Assembly (NCBI GenBank): GCA_028292785.1
Contig: JAQGLQ010000536.1
Span: 1-12,466 of the forward strand
Direction of reading: 5' to 3'
Length of the DNA: 12,466 bases
Origin: Noviherbaspirillum sp.
Lineage (GTDB): Bacteria > Pseudomonadota > Gammaproteobacteria > Burkholderiales > Burkholderiaceae
The notes beneath the pieces are model-generated. The model made no database searches and was not told the DNA's origin. It saw only the letters and a program-made list of their open reading frames with translations. A program made the translations under genes and the position numbers. This document shows positions 1-7,895 of this stretch, one piece after another. Position 1 is the first letter of the stretch. Every line of letters starts with the position of its first letter.

Positions 1-2244
1 GCTGACGACGCTCACTTCGCGCTCGGTTTCGTTCATGCGCAGGACCGCTTGTGGCAGCTCGAACTGAACCGCCGCATCGCCGCCGGCAGGATGGCCGAGA
101 TCCTGGGGCCCGGCGCGCTGGATACCGACCGGTTCATCCGCACCCTCGGCGTGCGCCGCAATGCCGAGCGCATCCTGGTCAATCTTTCGCCGCAGGCGCG
201 CGCCGCGCTCGAATTCTATGCCAGGGGAATCAATGCCTATCTGAACACGCGGTCGGGTCCCTTGCCGCCCGAATTCATCATCACCGGCGCGCCTGCTCCC
301 GCTCCATGGCATCCAGCCGATTCGCTCGGGTGGCAGACCATGATGGCATGGGACCTCAGCGCAAACTGGGGTCAGGAATTGCTGCGGATGCGCCTCGCGC
401 AGCGTTTTTCTCTGGGCCAGATCAACGAGCTTCTGCCGCCGTACCCGGGCGACCCAATCCTCGAGACCCAGGATTACACCGGGTTGTACCGCGGCCTGCG
501 CGGACTTGCACAGCAGCTGTCCAAGGTGGCCGCGAGCGCGCCGCCGTCGCTGGTGGATGGCATGGGTTCGAATAATTGGCTGGTCGGCGGCGCCCTGTCG
601 GAGACCGGCAAGCCATTACTGGCCAATGACCCGCACCTGTTCATGTCGGCACCCTCCCTGTGGTATCTCGCCCATATGTCGGCACCGGGCCTCAATGTCA
701 TCGGCGCCACGCTGCCGGGTTTGCCGATGGTGGTGCTCGGCCGCAATGACCGGATCGCCTGGGGATTCACCAATACCGCACCGGATGTCCAGGATCTGTT
801 CGTCGAGCGGGTCAACCCGGACAATATCGGACAATACCGGACTCCGGACGGCTGGGCCAACTTTGCATTGCGCAAGGAAACCATCAAAGTAAAAGGACAG
901 CCCGATGTGACGATCGACGTGCGCGAAAGCCGGCACGGGCCTATTGTCACCGGCGCATTGCCGGCGCTGGCCAAGGCGCCGATCGATGCAAAGAGCCATG
1001 TGATCGCATTTTCCTGGACTGCTCTGCGGGCGGACGACCTGACCTTGCAGGCTGGCATCAGGTTCAACCACGCGAACAACTGGGAGGAGTTCCTCGATGC
1101 CGCCAGGGATTTCGGCGCGCCGCAGCAGAATATTGGTTATGCCGATGTCGATGGCAATATCGGCTTCATCGCGCCTGGACGCATACCTTTACGCAAGCCG
1201 GAAAACGATCTGAAGGGACTGGCGCCGGCGCCCGGATGGGATACGCGTTACGACTGGAGCGGATTCATGCCATTCAATGAACTGCCGCGCGCTTACAACC
1301 CGGCATCGCAAAGAATCGTCAGTGCGAATGAAAAGATCGTCGGGCCGGATTACCCGCATTTCCTGACGAGCGAATGGTCGCTGCCTTACCGGGCCGATCG
1401 CATCAATGCGCTGCTCGATGCGCGCTCTCGCCACAGTATCGGCAGCTTCGAGCAGATGCAGCAGGATCATGTCTCGCGCGCGGCGCAGGAACTCTTGCCG
1501 GTTCTGCGCGGAACGGCGCCGCGCAGCGACCGCGCGAAGACGGCCCTGAACATGCTCGCGGCGTGGAACGGAGAGATCGACGCGCGCCTCGCTCAGCCAC
1601 TGATTTTCAATGCCTGGATGCGCGAGGCATCCCGCATGATGTTCGCCGATGAACTCGGCGAGGACTTGATGAAGGACTACTGGGACCAGCGCAATGTCCA
1701 TCTGCCGATGGTCAACGTGCTCAAGAACCGGGAGGGGCAGGGCCGCTGGTGTGCGGACGACACCGTGGCACCGGGGAAGAAACCTCAGGATTGCGGCGAG
1801 CTGCTGTCGTCATCGCTGGAGTCGGCGTTGAACGATCTGGAGCGCCGCTATGGAAGTGATATGGCGCGCTGGAATTGGGGCGAAGCGCACGTGGCTCGTT
1901 CGGAGCATCGTCCTTTCGGCAGGATCGCCCGGCTTGCGCCGTTCTTCGATATTCGCATCCCGACGTCGGGCGATACCTATACCGTCAACGTGGGCAGGTT
2001 CAGGTTGAGTGACGAGAAGGAGCCTTTCGCGAGTCGGCACGCGGCGACCTTCCGTGCGATTTACGACCTGTCCGATCCGGAGAACTCGCGCTTCATCCAT
2101 TCAACCGGTCAGTCGGGCAATGCGCTGTCGCCGCTGTACCGAAGCTATGTGCAGCGATGGGCCGAGGTTCGGTATTTGCCGATGAAAACCCGTCGCGCGG
2201 ATGTCGAAAAGCATAAGCTGGGGCTGCTGACTATCAGTCCGTAA
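1..2244 (+). CDS. Penicillin acylase family protein (peptidase S45), 5'-truncated
   Basis: This is an N-terminal nucleophile amidohydrolase. The family hydrolyses amide bonds of acylated substrates such as penicillin G or acyl-homoserine lactones, and is usually exported and cut into alpha and beta chains. The frame is open from base 1 and already reads the family block ADDAHFALGFVHAQDRLWQL, so the true start and any signal peptide lie outside the window. An internal TTG at 49 is not the start. 747 residues are visible out of roughly 800 usual for the family. The likely self-cleavage site is GMG|SNNW, with the nucleophile Ser at bases 568-570. Downstream are NDPHL, the GRNDRIAWGFTN block, YADVDGNIGF and SANEK, which is probably the oxyanion Asn region. 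It converges on purT with only 31 bases between the stops, and no terminator is evident there. The substrate cannot be told from sequence; quorum-signal acylase is one possibility among several. Confidence 0.93.
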   Translation, partial: ADDAHFALGFVHAQDRLWQLELNRRIAAGRMAEILGPGALDTDRFIRTLGVRRNAERILVNLSPQARAALEFYARGINAYLNTRSGPLPPEFIITGAPAPAPWHPADSLGWQTMMAWDLSANWGQELLRMRLAQRFSLGQINELLPPYPGDPILETQDYTGLYRGLRGLAQQLSKVAASAPPSLVDGMGSNNWLVGGALSETGKPLLANDPHLFMSAPSLWYLAHMSAPGLNVIGATLPGLPMVVLGRNDRIAWGFTNTAPDVQDLFVERVNPDNIGQYRTPDGWANFALRKETIKVKGQPDVTIDVRESRHGPIVTGALPALAKAPIDAKSHVIAFSWTALRADDLTLQAGIRFNHANNWEEFLDAARDFGAPQQNIGYADVDGNIGFIAPGRIPLRKPENDLKGLAPAPGWDTRYDWSGFMPFNELPRAYNPASQRIVSANEKIVGPDYPHFLTSEWSLPYRADRINALLDARSRHSIGSFEQMQQDHVSRAAQELLPVLRGTAPRSDRAKTALNMLAAWNGEIDARLAQPLIFNAWMREASRMMFADELGEDLMKDYWDQRNVHLPMVNVLKNREGQGRWCADDTVAPGKKPQDCGELLSSSLESALNDLERRYGSDMARWNWGEAHVARSEHRPFGRIARLAPFFDIRIPTSGDTYTVNVGRFRLSDEKEPFASRHAATFRAIYDLSDPENSRFIHSTGQSGNALSPLYRSYVQRWAEVRYLPMKTRRADVEKHKLGLLTISP

Positions 2245-2275
2245 CACCTGAACCGGTTCCAAGTACCCCAGCGGA

Positions 2276-3496
2276 TCACTCGGCCGGCTTGCCCGCGACC
2301 GGCTTTACTTTCGATGCGGCGTCCTTCGCGCGACCGCGCGCCGTCTCGACATCATCCGCCGTCGCAAGCGCCACACCCATGCGGCGCCGGGGGAAAGATT
2401 CAGGCTTGCCAAATAGGCGGATGTCCGCGCCCGGTACTCTCAACGCATCGGCCACGCCTTCGAATGCGATTGCCTTGCCGTCGTGCTGCCCATAGATGAC
2501 TGCCGATGCCCCCGGTCTTTTCAGCGCCGTATTGACCGGCAGCCCGAGAATCGCCTTGGCATGCAATTCGAACTCGCTTTGCTCCTGGCTGGCCATGGTC
2601 ACCATACCGGTATCGTGCGGCCGCGGGCTGACCTCCGAGAACCACACCATGTCGCCCTTGACGAACAGCTCGACGCCGAATACGCCCAATCCGCCGAGAT
2701 TGTCCGTGACCTTCTTCGCTATGTCGCGCGCACGCTCCAGGGCGGCGGGCTGCATTGGATGGGGCTGCCACGATTCGACGTAATCACCCTTGACCTGAAT
2801 GTGGCCGATGGGATCGCAGAAATGCGTCGCCACGGCGCCGTTCGCATCCATCGCGCGGACGGTGAGCTGCGTGATCTCATAGTCGAAATCGATGAATCCC
2901 TCGACGATGACACGCCCGGCATCGACGCGGCCGCCAGCCGCCGCATAGTTCCACGCGGTTTCGACATCGTCCGGCCCATCGATCTTTGACTGACCTTTGC
3001 CGGACGAAGACATTACAGGCTTGATCACGCAAGGAAAGCCGATTTCCGCGCACGCCGCCTTCAGTTGATCGAGGCTGTCGGCGAAGCGGTAAGGCGAAGC
3101 CGGTAGCGCGAGTTCTTCTGCGGCCAGCCGGCGTATGCCTTCCCTGTTCATCGTGAGCCATGCCGCGCGCGCCGTCGGGATGACCGTGGCCTTGCCGGCT
3201 TTTTCGAGTTCGAGCAGCATGGGGGTGGCGATCGCTTCGATTTCCGGCACTACAAGATCGGGCTTTTCCCGCTCGATCAGCGCCGCCAGTGCGGCGCCAT
3301 CGGTCATGTCGATGACGTGGGCGCGATGCGCGACTTGATGGCCTGGCGCATTGGGATAGCGATCGACCGCAATGACTTCCACACCCAGCCTTTGCAGCGA
3401 AATGATCACTTCCTTCCCAAGCTCGCCGGAGCCGAGCAACATGACTTTGACTGCGGAAGGGGACAAGGGGGTGCCGAGGCGGGAAGGTAGGTTCAT
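2276..3496 (-). CDS. purT: Formate-dependent phosphoribosylglycinamide formyltransferase (GAR transformylase 2)
   Basis: PurT makes formyl-GAR from GAR, formate and ATP in the third step of de novo purine synthesis, in the cytoplasm. It is the folate-independent alternative to PurN. The 406-residue protein is close to the roughly 390 of the E. coli enzyme. An N-terminal pre-ATP-grasp domain carries GSGELGKE (22-29), followed by VPEIEAI near 83-89. The ATP-grasp domain has the glycine-rich loop SSSGKGQS (163-170), the [11 protein letters not shown] strand, and the metal/substrate segment [13 protein letters not shown]. The C-terminal part has the PurT-typical RLFGKPE and GVALATA. The ATG at 3496 is the natural start, although the Shine-Dalgarno is weak. 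It is monocistronic: it faces the acylase gene at its 3' end, and the symporter gene behind it ends in a terminator. A 22-bp palindrome sits 33 bases upstream of the start codon. Confidence 0.97.
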   Translation of the reverse strand: MNLPSRLGTPLSPSAVKVMLLGSGELGKEVIISLQRLGVEVIAVDRYPNAPGHQVAHRAHVIDMTDGAALAALIEREKPDLVVPEIEAIATPMLLELEKAGKATVIPTARAAWLTMNREGIRRLAAEELALPASPYRFADSLDQLKAACAEIGFPCVIKPVMSSSGKGQSKIDGPDDVETAWNYAAAGGRVDAGRVIVEGFIDFDYEITQLTVRAMDANGAVATHFCDPIGHIQVKGDYVESWQPHPMQPAALERARDIAKKVTDNLGGLGVFGVELFVKGDMVWFSEVSPRPHDTGMVTMASQEQSEFELHAKAILGLPVNTALKRPGASAVIYGQHDGKAIAFEGVADALRVPGADIRLFGKPESFPRRRMGVALATADDVETARGRAKDAASKVKPVAGKPAE

Positions 3497-3528
3497 GGCG
3501 GATTCTATCGACGGTTGAGTGGGGCGAG

Positions 3529-3550
3529 TAGTGGTCTGTACGGACCACTA
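3529..3550. promoter_or_regulatory. 22-bp imperfect palindrome upstream of purT, candidate operator
   Basis: The arms TAGTGGTC (3529-3536) and GACCACTA (3543-3550) are perfect inverted repeats around a GTAC core (3538-3541). The only mismatch is the T/G pair at 3537 and 3542. It lies 33-54 bases before the purT ATG. A TTGATA hexamer on the minus strand (3563-3568) could be a -35 element, but I see no good -10. Dyads of this length and symmetry are typical of GntR- or TetR-type repressor sites. It does not resemble the E. coli PurR site (ACGCAAACGTTTGCGT). A leader hairpin in the mRNA is the alternative reading. Confidence 0.5.
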
Positions 3551-3633
3551 AACGCGCGACGATATCAAATGTGGCCGTATTTGCACAGGCCAGATGCAAT
3601 CGGCATTGTCAAAATTGAATGATGCCGGTCAAG

Positions 3634-3663
3634 AAAAAGCCGCCAGCAAAATTGCCTGGCGGC
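3634..3663 (-). terminator. Intrinsic terminator of the MHS symporter gene
   Basis: An 8-bp perfect GC-rich stem (GCCGCCAG at 3639-3646, CTGGCGGC at 3656-3663) encloses a 9-base loop. On the minus strand it is followed directly by a run of five T (3634-3638 read in reverse), then CTT. It begins about 47 bases past the symporter stop codon and separates that gene from purT. On the plus strand the stem is followed by GCCTTTT, so weak bidirectional activity is possible, but no plus-strand gene ends here. Confidence 0.85.
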
Positions 3664-3709
3664 GCCTTTTCTGCGGAGGGGCAATTGGATTACCCCTCTT
3701 TTTTCGATA

Positions 3710-5374
3710 TCAGTCGGCGGCGTAGATATCGTTGTTTTTGGTTTCCTTCACGAACAGCATGCCGATCACGAAGGTGAGCAGTGCAATGATGATCGGATAC
3801 CACAGGCCGTAATAGATATCACCCTTGTAGGCAACCAGCGCGAACGCGGTGGTTGGCAACAGGCCGCCGAACCAGCCATTGCCGATGTGATAGGGCAGCG
3901 ACATGGAGCTGTAGCGAATACGGGTCGGGAACATCTCCACCAGCATCGCGGCAATCGGGCCGTACACCATGGTTACGTAGATGACGAGGATGGTCAGCAG
4001 GACCAGGATCATGCCCTTGTTCATCTGTGCGGGATCAGCCTTTGCGGGATAACCGGCGTTCTTGATGGCATCGCCAAGCTCCTTCTTGAATGCGGCATCC
4101 TTGGCGGCGCCATCCGCGGCGCTCAGCCCCGTGGCGTCGTAACCCTGGATCACCTTGTCGCCCACCTTGATCGATGCGACGGTGCCTGCCGGCGCGTCAA
4201 CCGTGGTGTAGCTTACCGATGCGTTTGCCAGCACCGTACGGGCGATGTCGCAGGAAGAGGTGAACTTCTTGGTGCCGGTCGGATTGAACAGGAACTGGCA
4301 TTTCGACGGGTCGGCGGTCACGACGACCGGCGAGCTTTTGATCGCGGCTTCCAGCGCGGGGTTGGCGTAATGCGTGAGCGCGCTGAAGATCGGAAAGTAA
4401 GTGAGCGCGGCGATCAGGCAGCCGCTCATGATGATTATCTTGCGGCCGATCCTGTCGGACAGGGAGCCGAACACGATGAAGAACGGCGTGCCGATCAAGA
4501 GCGCGGCGGCGATCAGGATATTGGCTGTCGCACCGTCGACCTTCAGCGTTTGTGTGAGGAAGAAAAGGGCATAGAACTGGCCCGTGTACCAGACGACCGC
4601 CTGGCCGGCGGTGAGGCCGATCAGCGCGAGAATGACGATCTTCAGGTTCTTCCATTCGGCGAACGCTTCGGTTAGCGGTGCTTTCGAGGTCTTGCCCTCC
4701 GCTTTCATTTTGGCGAATGCCGGCGATTCATTCATCGAAAGACGGATCCATACCGAGATGGCGAGCAGGAAGACCGAAAGCAGGAACGGGATGCGCCAGC
4801 CCCAATCGGCAAAGGCCGCTTCGCCGATCGCGGTGCGCGTGCCAAGGATCACCATCAGCGACAGGAAGAGACCCAGTGTCGCGGTGGTTTGTATCCATGA
4901 CGTGAATGCGCCCCGTTTGCCGTTGGGAGCATGTTCGGCGACATAGGTCGCGGCTCCGCCATACTCGCCGCCGAGCGCAAGTCCCTGCAGAATCCGCAGC
5001 GAAATGAGAATGACGGGCGCTGCGATGCCGATCGAGGCATAAGAAGGTAGCAAGCCGACCATGAAGGTCGAGAAGCCCATGATCAGGATCGTCACGAGGA
5101 AGGTGTATTTGCGGCCGATCATGTCGCCCAGACGGCCGAATACGAGGGCACCGAAAGGACGGACAATGAAGCCCGCGGCAAACGCAAGCAGCGCGAAGAT
5201 GAAGGCCGTGTTGGGGTCGGTACCGGCGAAGAACTGCTTGGCGATGATCGCCGCCAACGAACCATATAAGTAGAAGTCGTACCATTCGAATACGGTGCCT
5301 AGCGATGAAGCGAAGATAACCTTACGCTCCTCCGCCGTCATGCCGCGTGCCGCAGTAGTCTGTACTGTCGCCAT
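3710..5374 (-). CDS. MFS transporter, metabolite:H+ symporter (MHS) type
   Basis: This is an inner-membrane proton-coupled importer of the MHS family, whose known members carry organic acids, betaines, shikimate or alpha-ketoglutarate. The substrate here is unknown. It has 554 residues and about 12 hydrophobic segments. The MFS loop motif appears twice: GRLGDMIGRK (80-89) after TM2 and GSLSDRIGRK (303-312) after TM8. The MHS-typical EWYDFYLYG lies in TM1 (30-38) and GGEYGGA in TM4 (135-141). Unusually, about 120 residues (333-452) separate TM9 from TM10. By MFS topology this loop is periplasmic, and it holds Cys359 and Cys375, which could pair. This explains the length above the more common 430-450. 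The ATG start has a good AGGAG six bases upstream. The gene is transcribed alone, ends at a strong terminator, and diverges from the Dabb operon. Confidence 0.93.
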   Translation of the reverse strand: MATVQTTAARGMTAEERKVIFASSLGTVFEWYDFYLYGSLAAIIAKQFFAGTDPNTAFIFALLAFAAGFIVRPFGALVFGRLGDMIGRKYTFLVTILIMGFSTFMVGLLPSYASIGIAAPVILISLRILQGLALGGEYGGAATYVAEHAPNGKRGAFTSWIQTTATLGLFLSLMVILGTRTAIGEAAFADWGWRIPFLLSVFLLAISVWIRLSMNESPAFAKMKAEGKTSKAPLTEAFAEWKNLKIVILALIGLTAGQAVVWYTGQFYALFFLTQTLKVDGATANILIAAALLIGTPFFIVFGSLSDRIGRKIIIMSGCLIAALTYFPIFSALTHYANPALEAAIKSSPVVVTADPSKCQFLFNPTGTKKFTSSCDIARTVLANASVSYTTVDAPAGTVASIKVGDKVIQGYDATGLSAADGAAKDAAFKKELGDAIKNAGYPAKADPAQMNKGMILVLLTILVIYVTMVYGPIAAMLVEMFPTRIRYSSMSLPYHIGNGWFGGLLPTTAFALVAYKGDIYYGLWYPIIIALLTFVIGMLFVKETKNNDIYAAD

Positions 5375-5446
5375 GCTGTTCTCCTCAAGTCATTGAATTG
5401 GAATTGCAACGCCTGCGCATTTCTGCACGTGCCGATTTTGCAAGCC

Positions 5447-5495
5447 GAAACTTACGCGACGCTTGCGGCAATCTTACGGAAACTTACAGTAAGTT
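5447..5495. promoter_or_regulatory. Perfect 15-bp palindrome plus direct-repeat half-site in the divergent gap
   Basis: The arms AACTTAC (5481-5487) and GTAAGTT (5489-5495) form a perfect 7-1-7 dyad. The 9-mer GAAACTTAC occurs at 5447-5455 and again at 5479-5487, 32 bases apart, close to three helical turns. A related CTTACG lies at 5473-5478. A consensus TTGACA on the minus strand (5498-5503) adjoins the dyad, so the palindrome would fall in the spacer of a promoter reading toward the symporter, although the matching -10 is poor. On the plus strand, TTGCGG (5463-5468) and TACAGT (5486-5491) at 17-base spacing would put the dyad over a -10. This is a likely repressor site (TetR-like by form) able to control the symporter, the Dabb operon, or both. 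No regulator gene lies in the window. Confidence 0.5.
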
Positions 5496-5616
5496 GTTGT
5501 CAAAATACTAATTGTCAGGGCGTTTGGCATGTGGATTCGGCGGCGGCGGTGCATCCGAAAGAGTCGACATGTCGCGACGGAACATGCAACATATCGGGTT
5601 TTGAAACGGGGTGAGC

Positions 5617-5919
5617 ATGCTCAAGCACATCGTGATGTGGAAACTGAAAGAGAATGCCGAAGGTGCCGACAAGGCGACCAATGCGGCGAAGATGAAAAAG
5701 ATGCTCGACGCCTGCGCGCACATCGTGCCGGGCATGTTGAAATTCGAACTGGCCCTGGCGCAACCGGCACTCGAAGCGACGTACGACGTCGTGCTGTATT
5801 CGGAGTTCGCGTCCAAGAGCGCGCTCGACGCCTATCAGGAGCATCCGCAGCATGTGGCGCTGAAGCCCTTCATCGGCGCGATTCGCGAAGCGCGGCAATG
5901 CATGGACTATGAGGTCTGA
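5617..5919 (+). CDS. Dabb (stress-responsive A/B barrel) domain protein
   Basis: This 100-residue protein forms a single ferredoxin-like Dabb domain. The opening MLKHIVMWKLKE is the hallmark first strand of the family. It is followed by a helix (about 17-35), VPGMLKFELAL, the strand YDVVLYSEF, then a helix with ALDAYQEHPQHVALKPFI, the conserved HPxH segment before the last strand. Dabb proteins are small dimeric barrels. Some bind or convert small hydrophobic compounds, and many have no known role. ATG 5617 was chosen over a GTG six bases earlier because the GGGGTGA upstream then works as Shine-Dalgarno and the protein begins exactly at the family start. It leads a probable three-gene operon, with 50 bases to the thioesterase gene. 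The function is inferred at family level only. Confidence 0.9.
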   Translation: MLKHIVMWKLKENAEGADKATNAAKMKKMLDACAHIVPGMLKFELALAQPALEATYDVVLYSEFASKSALDAYQEHPQHVALKPFIGAIREARQCMDYEV

Positions 5920-5969
5920 AATGCCGATGCGATTTTTTACCATTCACGGGCCAGACCGAAGGAGCCGCC

Positions 5970-6404
5970 ATGGGTATCGATGATCCGCGCGCGTTGCCGA
6001 ACGAGATTCCATTCCTGCAGGACCTCGGAGTTGAGTTTCTCGGGATGTCAGGTGGCGAGGCATCGATCGCACTGAACCTGCTGCCTCGCCATATGAACAG
6101 CTGGCACGTCACACATGGCGGGGTCACCATGACCATGCTCGATGTCGTCATGTCCTTGGCGGGACGCTCGCTCGACCCGGAGGCGCGCGCCGGCGTCACC
6201 ATCGAGATGAAAACCAGTTTCCTTCAGCCTGGAGGCAGGGCGGGCAGCCGTCTGATCGCAAGGGGCAAGGCGCTTCATCGCTCGACCACGATGTGCTTCT
6301 GCGAAGGAGAACTCTGGAATGGCGACAAGCTGGTCGCGAAAGCGATGGGTACCTTCAAGTATCTGAAACGCCTCGATGCCGCGAAAAAGCTGGAGCACGA
6401 CTGA
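5970..6404 (+). CDS. PaaI-like hotdog-fold thioesterase
   Basis: This 144-residue protein of the hotdog fold probably hydrolyses an acyl-CoA thioester in the cytoplasm. The family signature is clear: HVTHGGVTMTMLDVVMS, with His49-Gly50-Gly51 at the start of the central helix and Asp58 at the position often catalytic in PaaI relatives. It is followed by TIEMKTSFLQPG (78-89), the usual substrate-binding strand. Length is normal for a single hotdog domain, which would work as a dimer or tetramer. The start has a strong Shine-Dalgarno (GAAGGAG, five bases before ATG). The gene sits between the Dabb gene and the SDR-GNAT gene with gaps of 50 and 35 bases and no terminator, so co-transcription is likely. 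No paa catabolic genes are nearby, so phenylacetate metabolism should not be assumed. Confidence 0.9.
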   Translation: MGIDDPRALPNEIPFLQDLGVEFLGMSGGEASIALNLLPRHMNSWHVTHGGVTMTMLDVVMSLAGRSLDPEARAGVTIEMKTSFLQPGGRAGSRLIARGKALHRSTTMCFCEGELWNGDKLVAKAMGTFKYLKRLDAAKKLEHD

Positions 6405-6439
6405 CGGTAGCGGCGTAAGGTGGGGCGGATTACGAAGCC

Positions 6440-7789
6440 ATGAAAAATTTTCAGGATAAAGTCGCCGTCATTACCGGCGCAGCCAGCGGATTCGGCAGGG
6501 AGTTCGCCAACGTCGGCGCAAGATTAGGCATGAAGCTGGTCATCGCGGATGTGCAGCAGGATGCCTTGCATGGTGCGCTGGCCGAACTGCAGGCGGCCGG
6601 AGCGCAGGCTCTCGCCGTGCATTGCGACGTGCGTGATGCCGCGCAGGTCCAGGCGCTGGCCGATGCCGCGATGCGGGCGTATGGCGCGGTGCATCTGGTA
6701 TTCAACAATGCCGGCGTCGGCACTGGCGGCCTCATCTGGGAAGCCTCGCAGGCCGACTGGGAATGGGTCCTCGGCGTCAACCTGTGGGGAGTGATTCACG
6801 GCATCCGCATCTTCACGCCGCTCATGCTCGAATGCGCGAGAAAGGAATCCGGTTATGAAGGACATGTCGTCAACACCGCATCGATGGCCGGTATGCTCAA
6901 CGCGCCAAATCTGGGTGTCTATAACGTCTCGAAGCATGCCGTCGTTTCGCTATCGGAGACGCTCTACCACGACCTCAGGCTTATCGATGCCCCCATAGGC
7001 GCATCGGTGCTATGCCCCTATTTCGTCCCGACTGGCATCGGCCGTTCCGAGCGCAATCGCCCGGACCATCTGCGGAATGGGGCGGCGCCGACGGCGAGCC
7101 AGCTTGCGTCGCAGGCGTTTACGGATAATGCGGTAGCATCCGGCAAGAAGAGCGCGGCTGAGGTGGCGGAGCTTACTTTCGGTGCGATCCGGAATGACGA
7201 GTTCTATATCTTCTCGCATCCGCAGACGCTGGATAGCGTCAGGACTCGCATGGAGGATATTCTTCAGAATCGCAATCCCCCAGACCCGTTCGCCGCCGCC
7301 CCGCATCTGCGTACAGCGCTCAGGGCGAAGCTGAACAAAAGTTGCGACGACGAGGTCATGCGCTACCGGATTACATTGGGCGACTGGAACATGCAGCGGC
7401 GCGATGCGCAGCCGATACGTTATGACGTGTTCGTCATCGAACAGCAGGTGCCGGTCGAGCTCGAATGGGATGATATGGATGAGCAATGCGTGCATGCGAT
7501 CGCCTACGACCACGTCGGGAAGGCGGCAGGCACTGCACGATTGCTGCCGGACGGCCATATCGGCCGCATGGCGGTCATGCAAGCCGTGCGCGGTTCCGGG
7601 GTCGGCAGCGCAATGCTCAAGGCGCTGATGCAAGAAGCAGCGCGGCGCGGAGACGAAGCGGTGCTGCTTCATGCGCAGACGCATGCCGAAGCGTTTTACC
7701 GTGGCCATGGATTCAGGCGTGAAGGCGATGTATTCATGGAGGCCGGCATACCGCATGTGCTGATGCGACATACGTTCCGGGACGCGTGA
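6440..7789 (+). CDS. Fused short-chain dehydrogenase / GNAT N-acetyltransferase
   Basis: One 449-residue frame carries two complete enzymes. Residues 1 to about 300 are a classical SDR: TGAASGFG (12-19) for dinucleotide binding, Asp37 after strand 2 suggesting NAD(H), NNAG (89-92), and the catalytic set Asn114, Ser148, Tyr161, Lys165 (YNVSK). Residues 307-449 are a GNAT acetyltransferase with the acetyl-CoA loop RGSGVG (384-389) and a closing HAQTHAEAFYRGHGFRREG block. The linker is very short (about 297-306), and an in-frame ATG at 7358 starts the GNAT part at a natural N-terminus, MRYRITLGDW, with GAGG just two bases before it. Codon 302 (TGC, 7343-7345) is one substitution from TGA. This could be a true bifunctional protein, a recent stop-loss fusion of two adjacent genes, or a sequencing error. 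The SDR substrate and the acetyl acceptor are unknown. It is probably last in the Dabb operon. Confidence 0.88.
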   Translation: MKNFQDKVAVITGAASGFGREFANVGARLGMKLVIADVQQDALHGALAELQAAGAQALAVHCDVRDAAQVQALADAAMRAYGAVHLVFNNAGVGTGGLIWEASQADWEWVLGVNLWGVIHGIRIFTPLMLECARKESGYEGHVVNTASMAGMLNAPNLGVYNVSKHAVVSLSETLYHDLRLIDAPIGASVLCPYFVPTGIGRSERNRPDHLRNGAAPTASQLASQAFTDNAVASGKKSAAEVAELTFGAIRNDEFYIFSHPQTLDSVRTRMEDILQNRNPPDPFAAAPHLRTALRAKLNKSCDDEVMRYRITLGDWNMQRRDAQPIRYDVFVIEQQVPVELEWDDMDEQCVHAIAYDHVGKAAGTARLLPDGHIGRMAVMQAVRGSGVGSAMLKALMQEAARRGDEAVLLHAQTHAEAFYRGHGFRREGDVFMEAGIPHVLMRHTFRDA

Positions 7790-7895
7790 TATGCCGGGAT
7801 TCAACGGATGCTCAAGAGCAGGCGGCGAGCCTAAACAACGATTGCTTGCGATATCTCATCCGCCGTCCGCATGTGTCACGACTACGGATCAAGGA

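Noticed and set aside
2250..2259. GAACCGGTTC palindrome between the acylase and purT stops
   Set aside because: It is a 10-bp dyad with no loop and no T run, so it cannot be an intrinsic terminator, and it is short enough to occur by chance.
3887..4675. 262-codon plus-strand frame inside the symporter gene
   Set aside because: It is antisense to clear transmembrane segments, and its translation is dominated by His, Arg, Asp and Gln with no recognisable domain.
5393..5614. 73-codon plus-strand frame in the symporter-Dabb gap
   Set aside because: It runs through the palindrome and likely promoter region, has no Shine-Dalgarno and no family features, and ends just before the Dabb start.
7010..7804. 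264-codon minus-strand frame opposite the SDR-GNAT gene
   Set aside because: The plus-strand frame carries SDR and GNAT motifs throughout; this one has none.
7790..7895. Possible terminator or small gene after the SDR-GNAT stop
   Set aside because: Only short, imperfect inverted repeats without a T run are present, and no frame has a convincing start.
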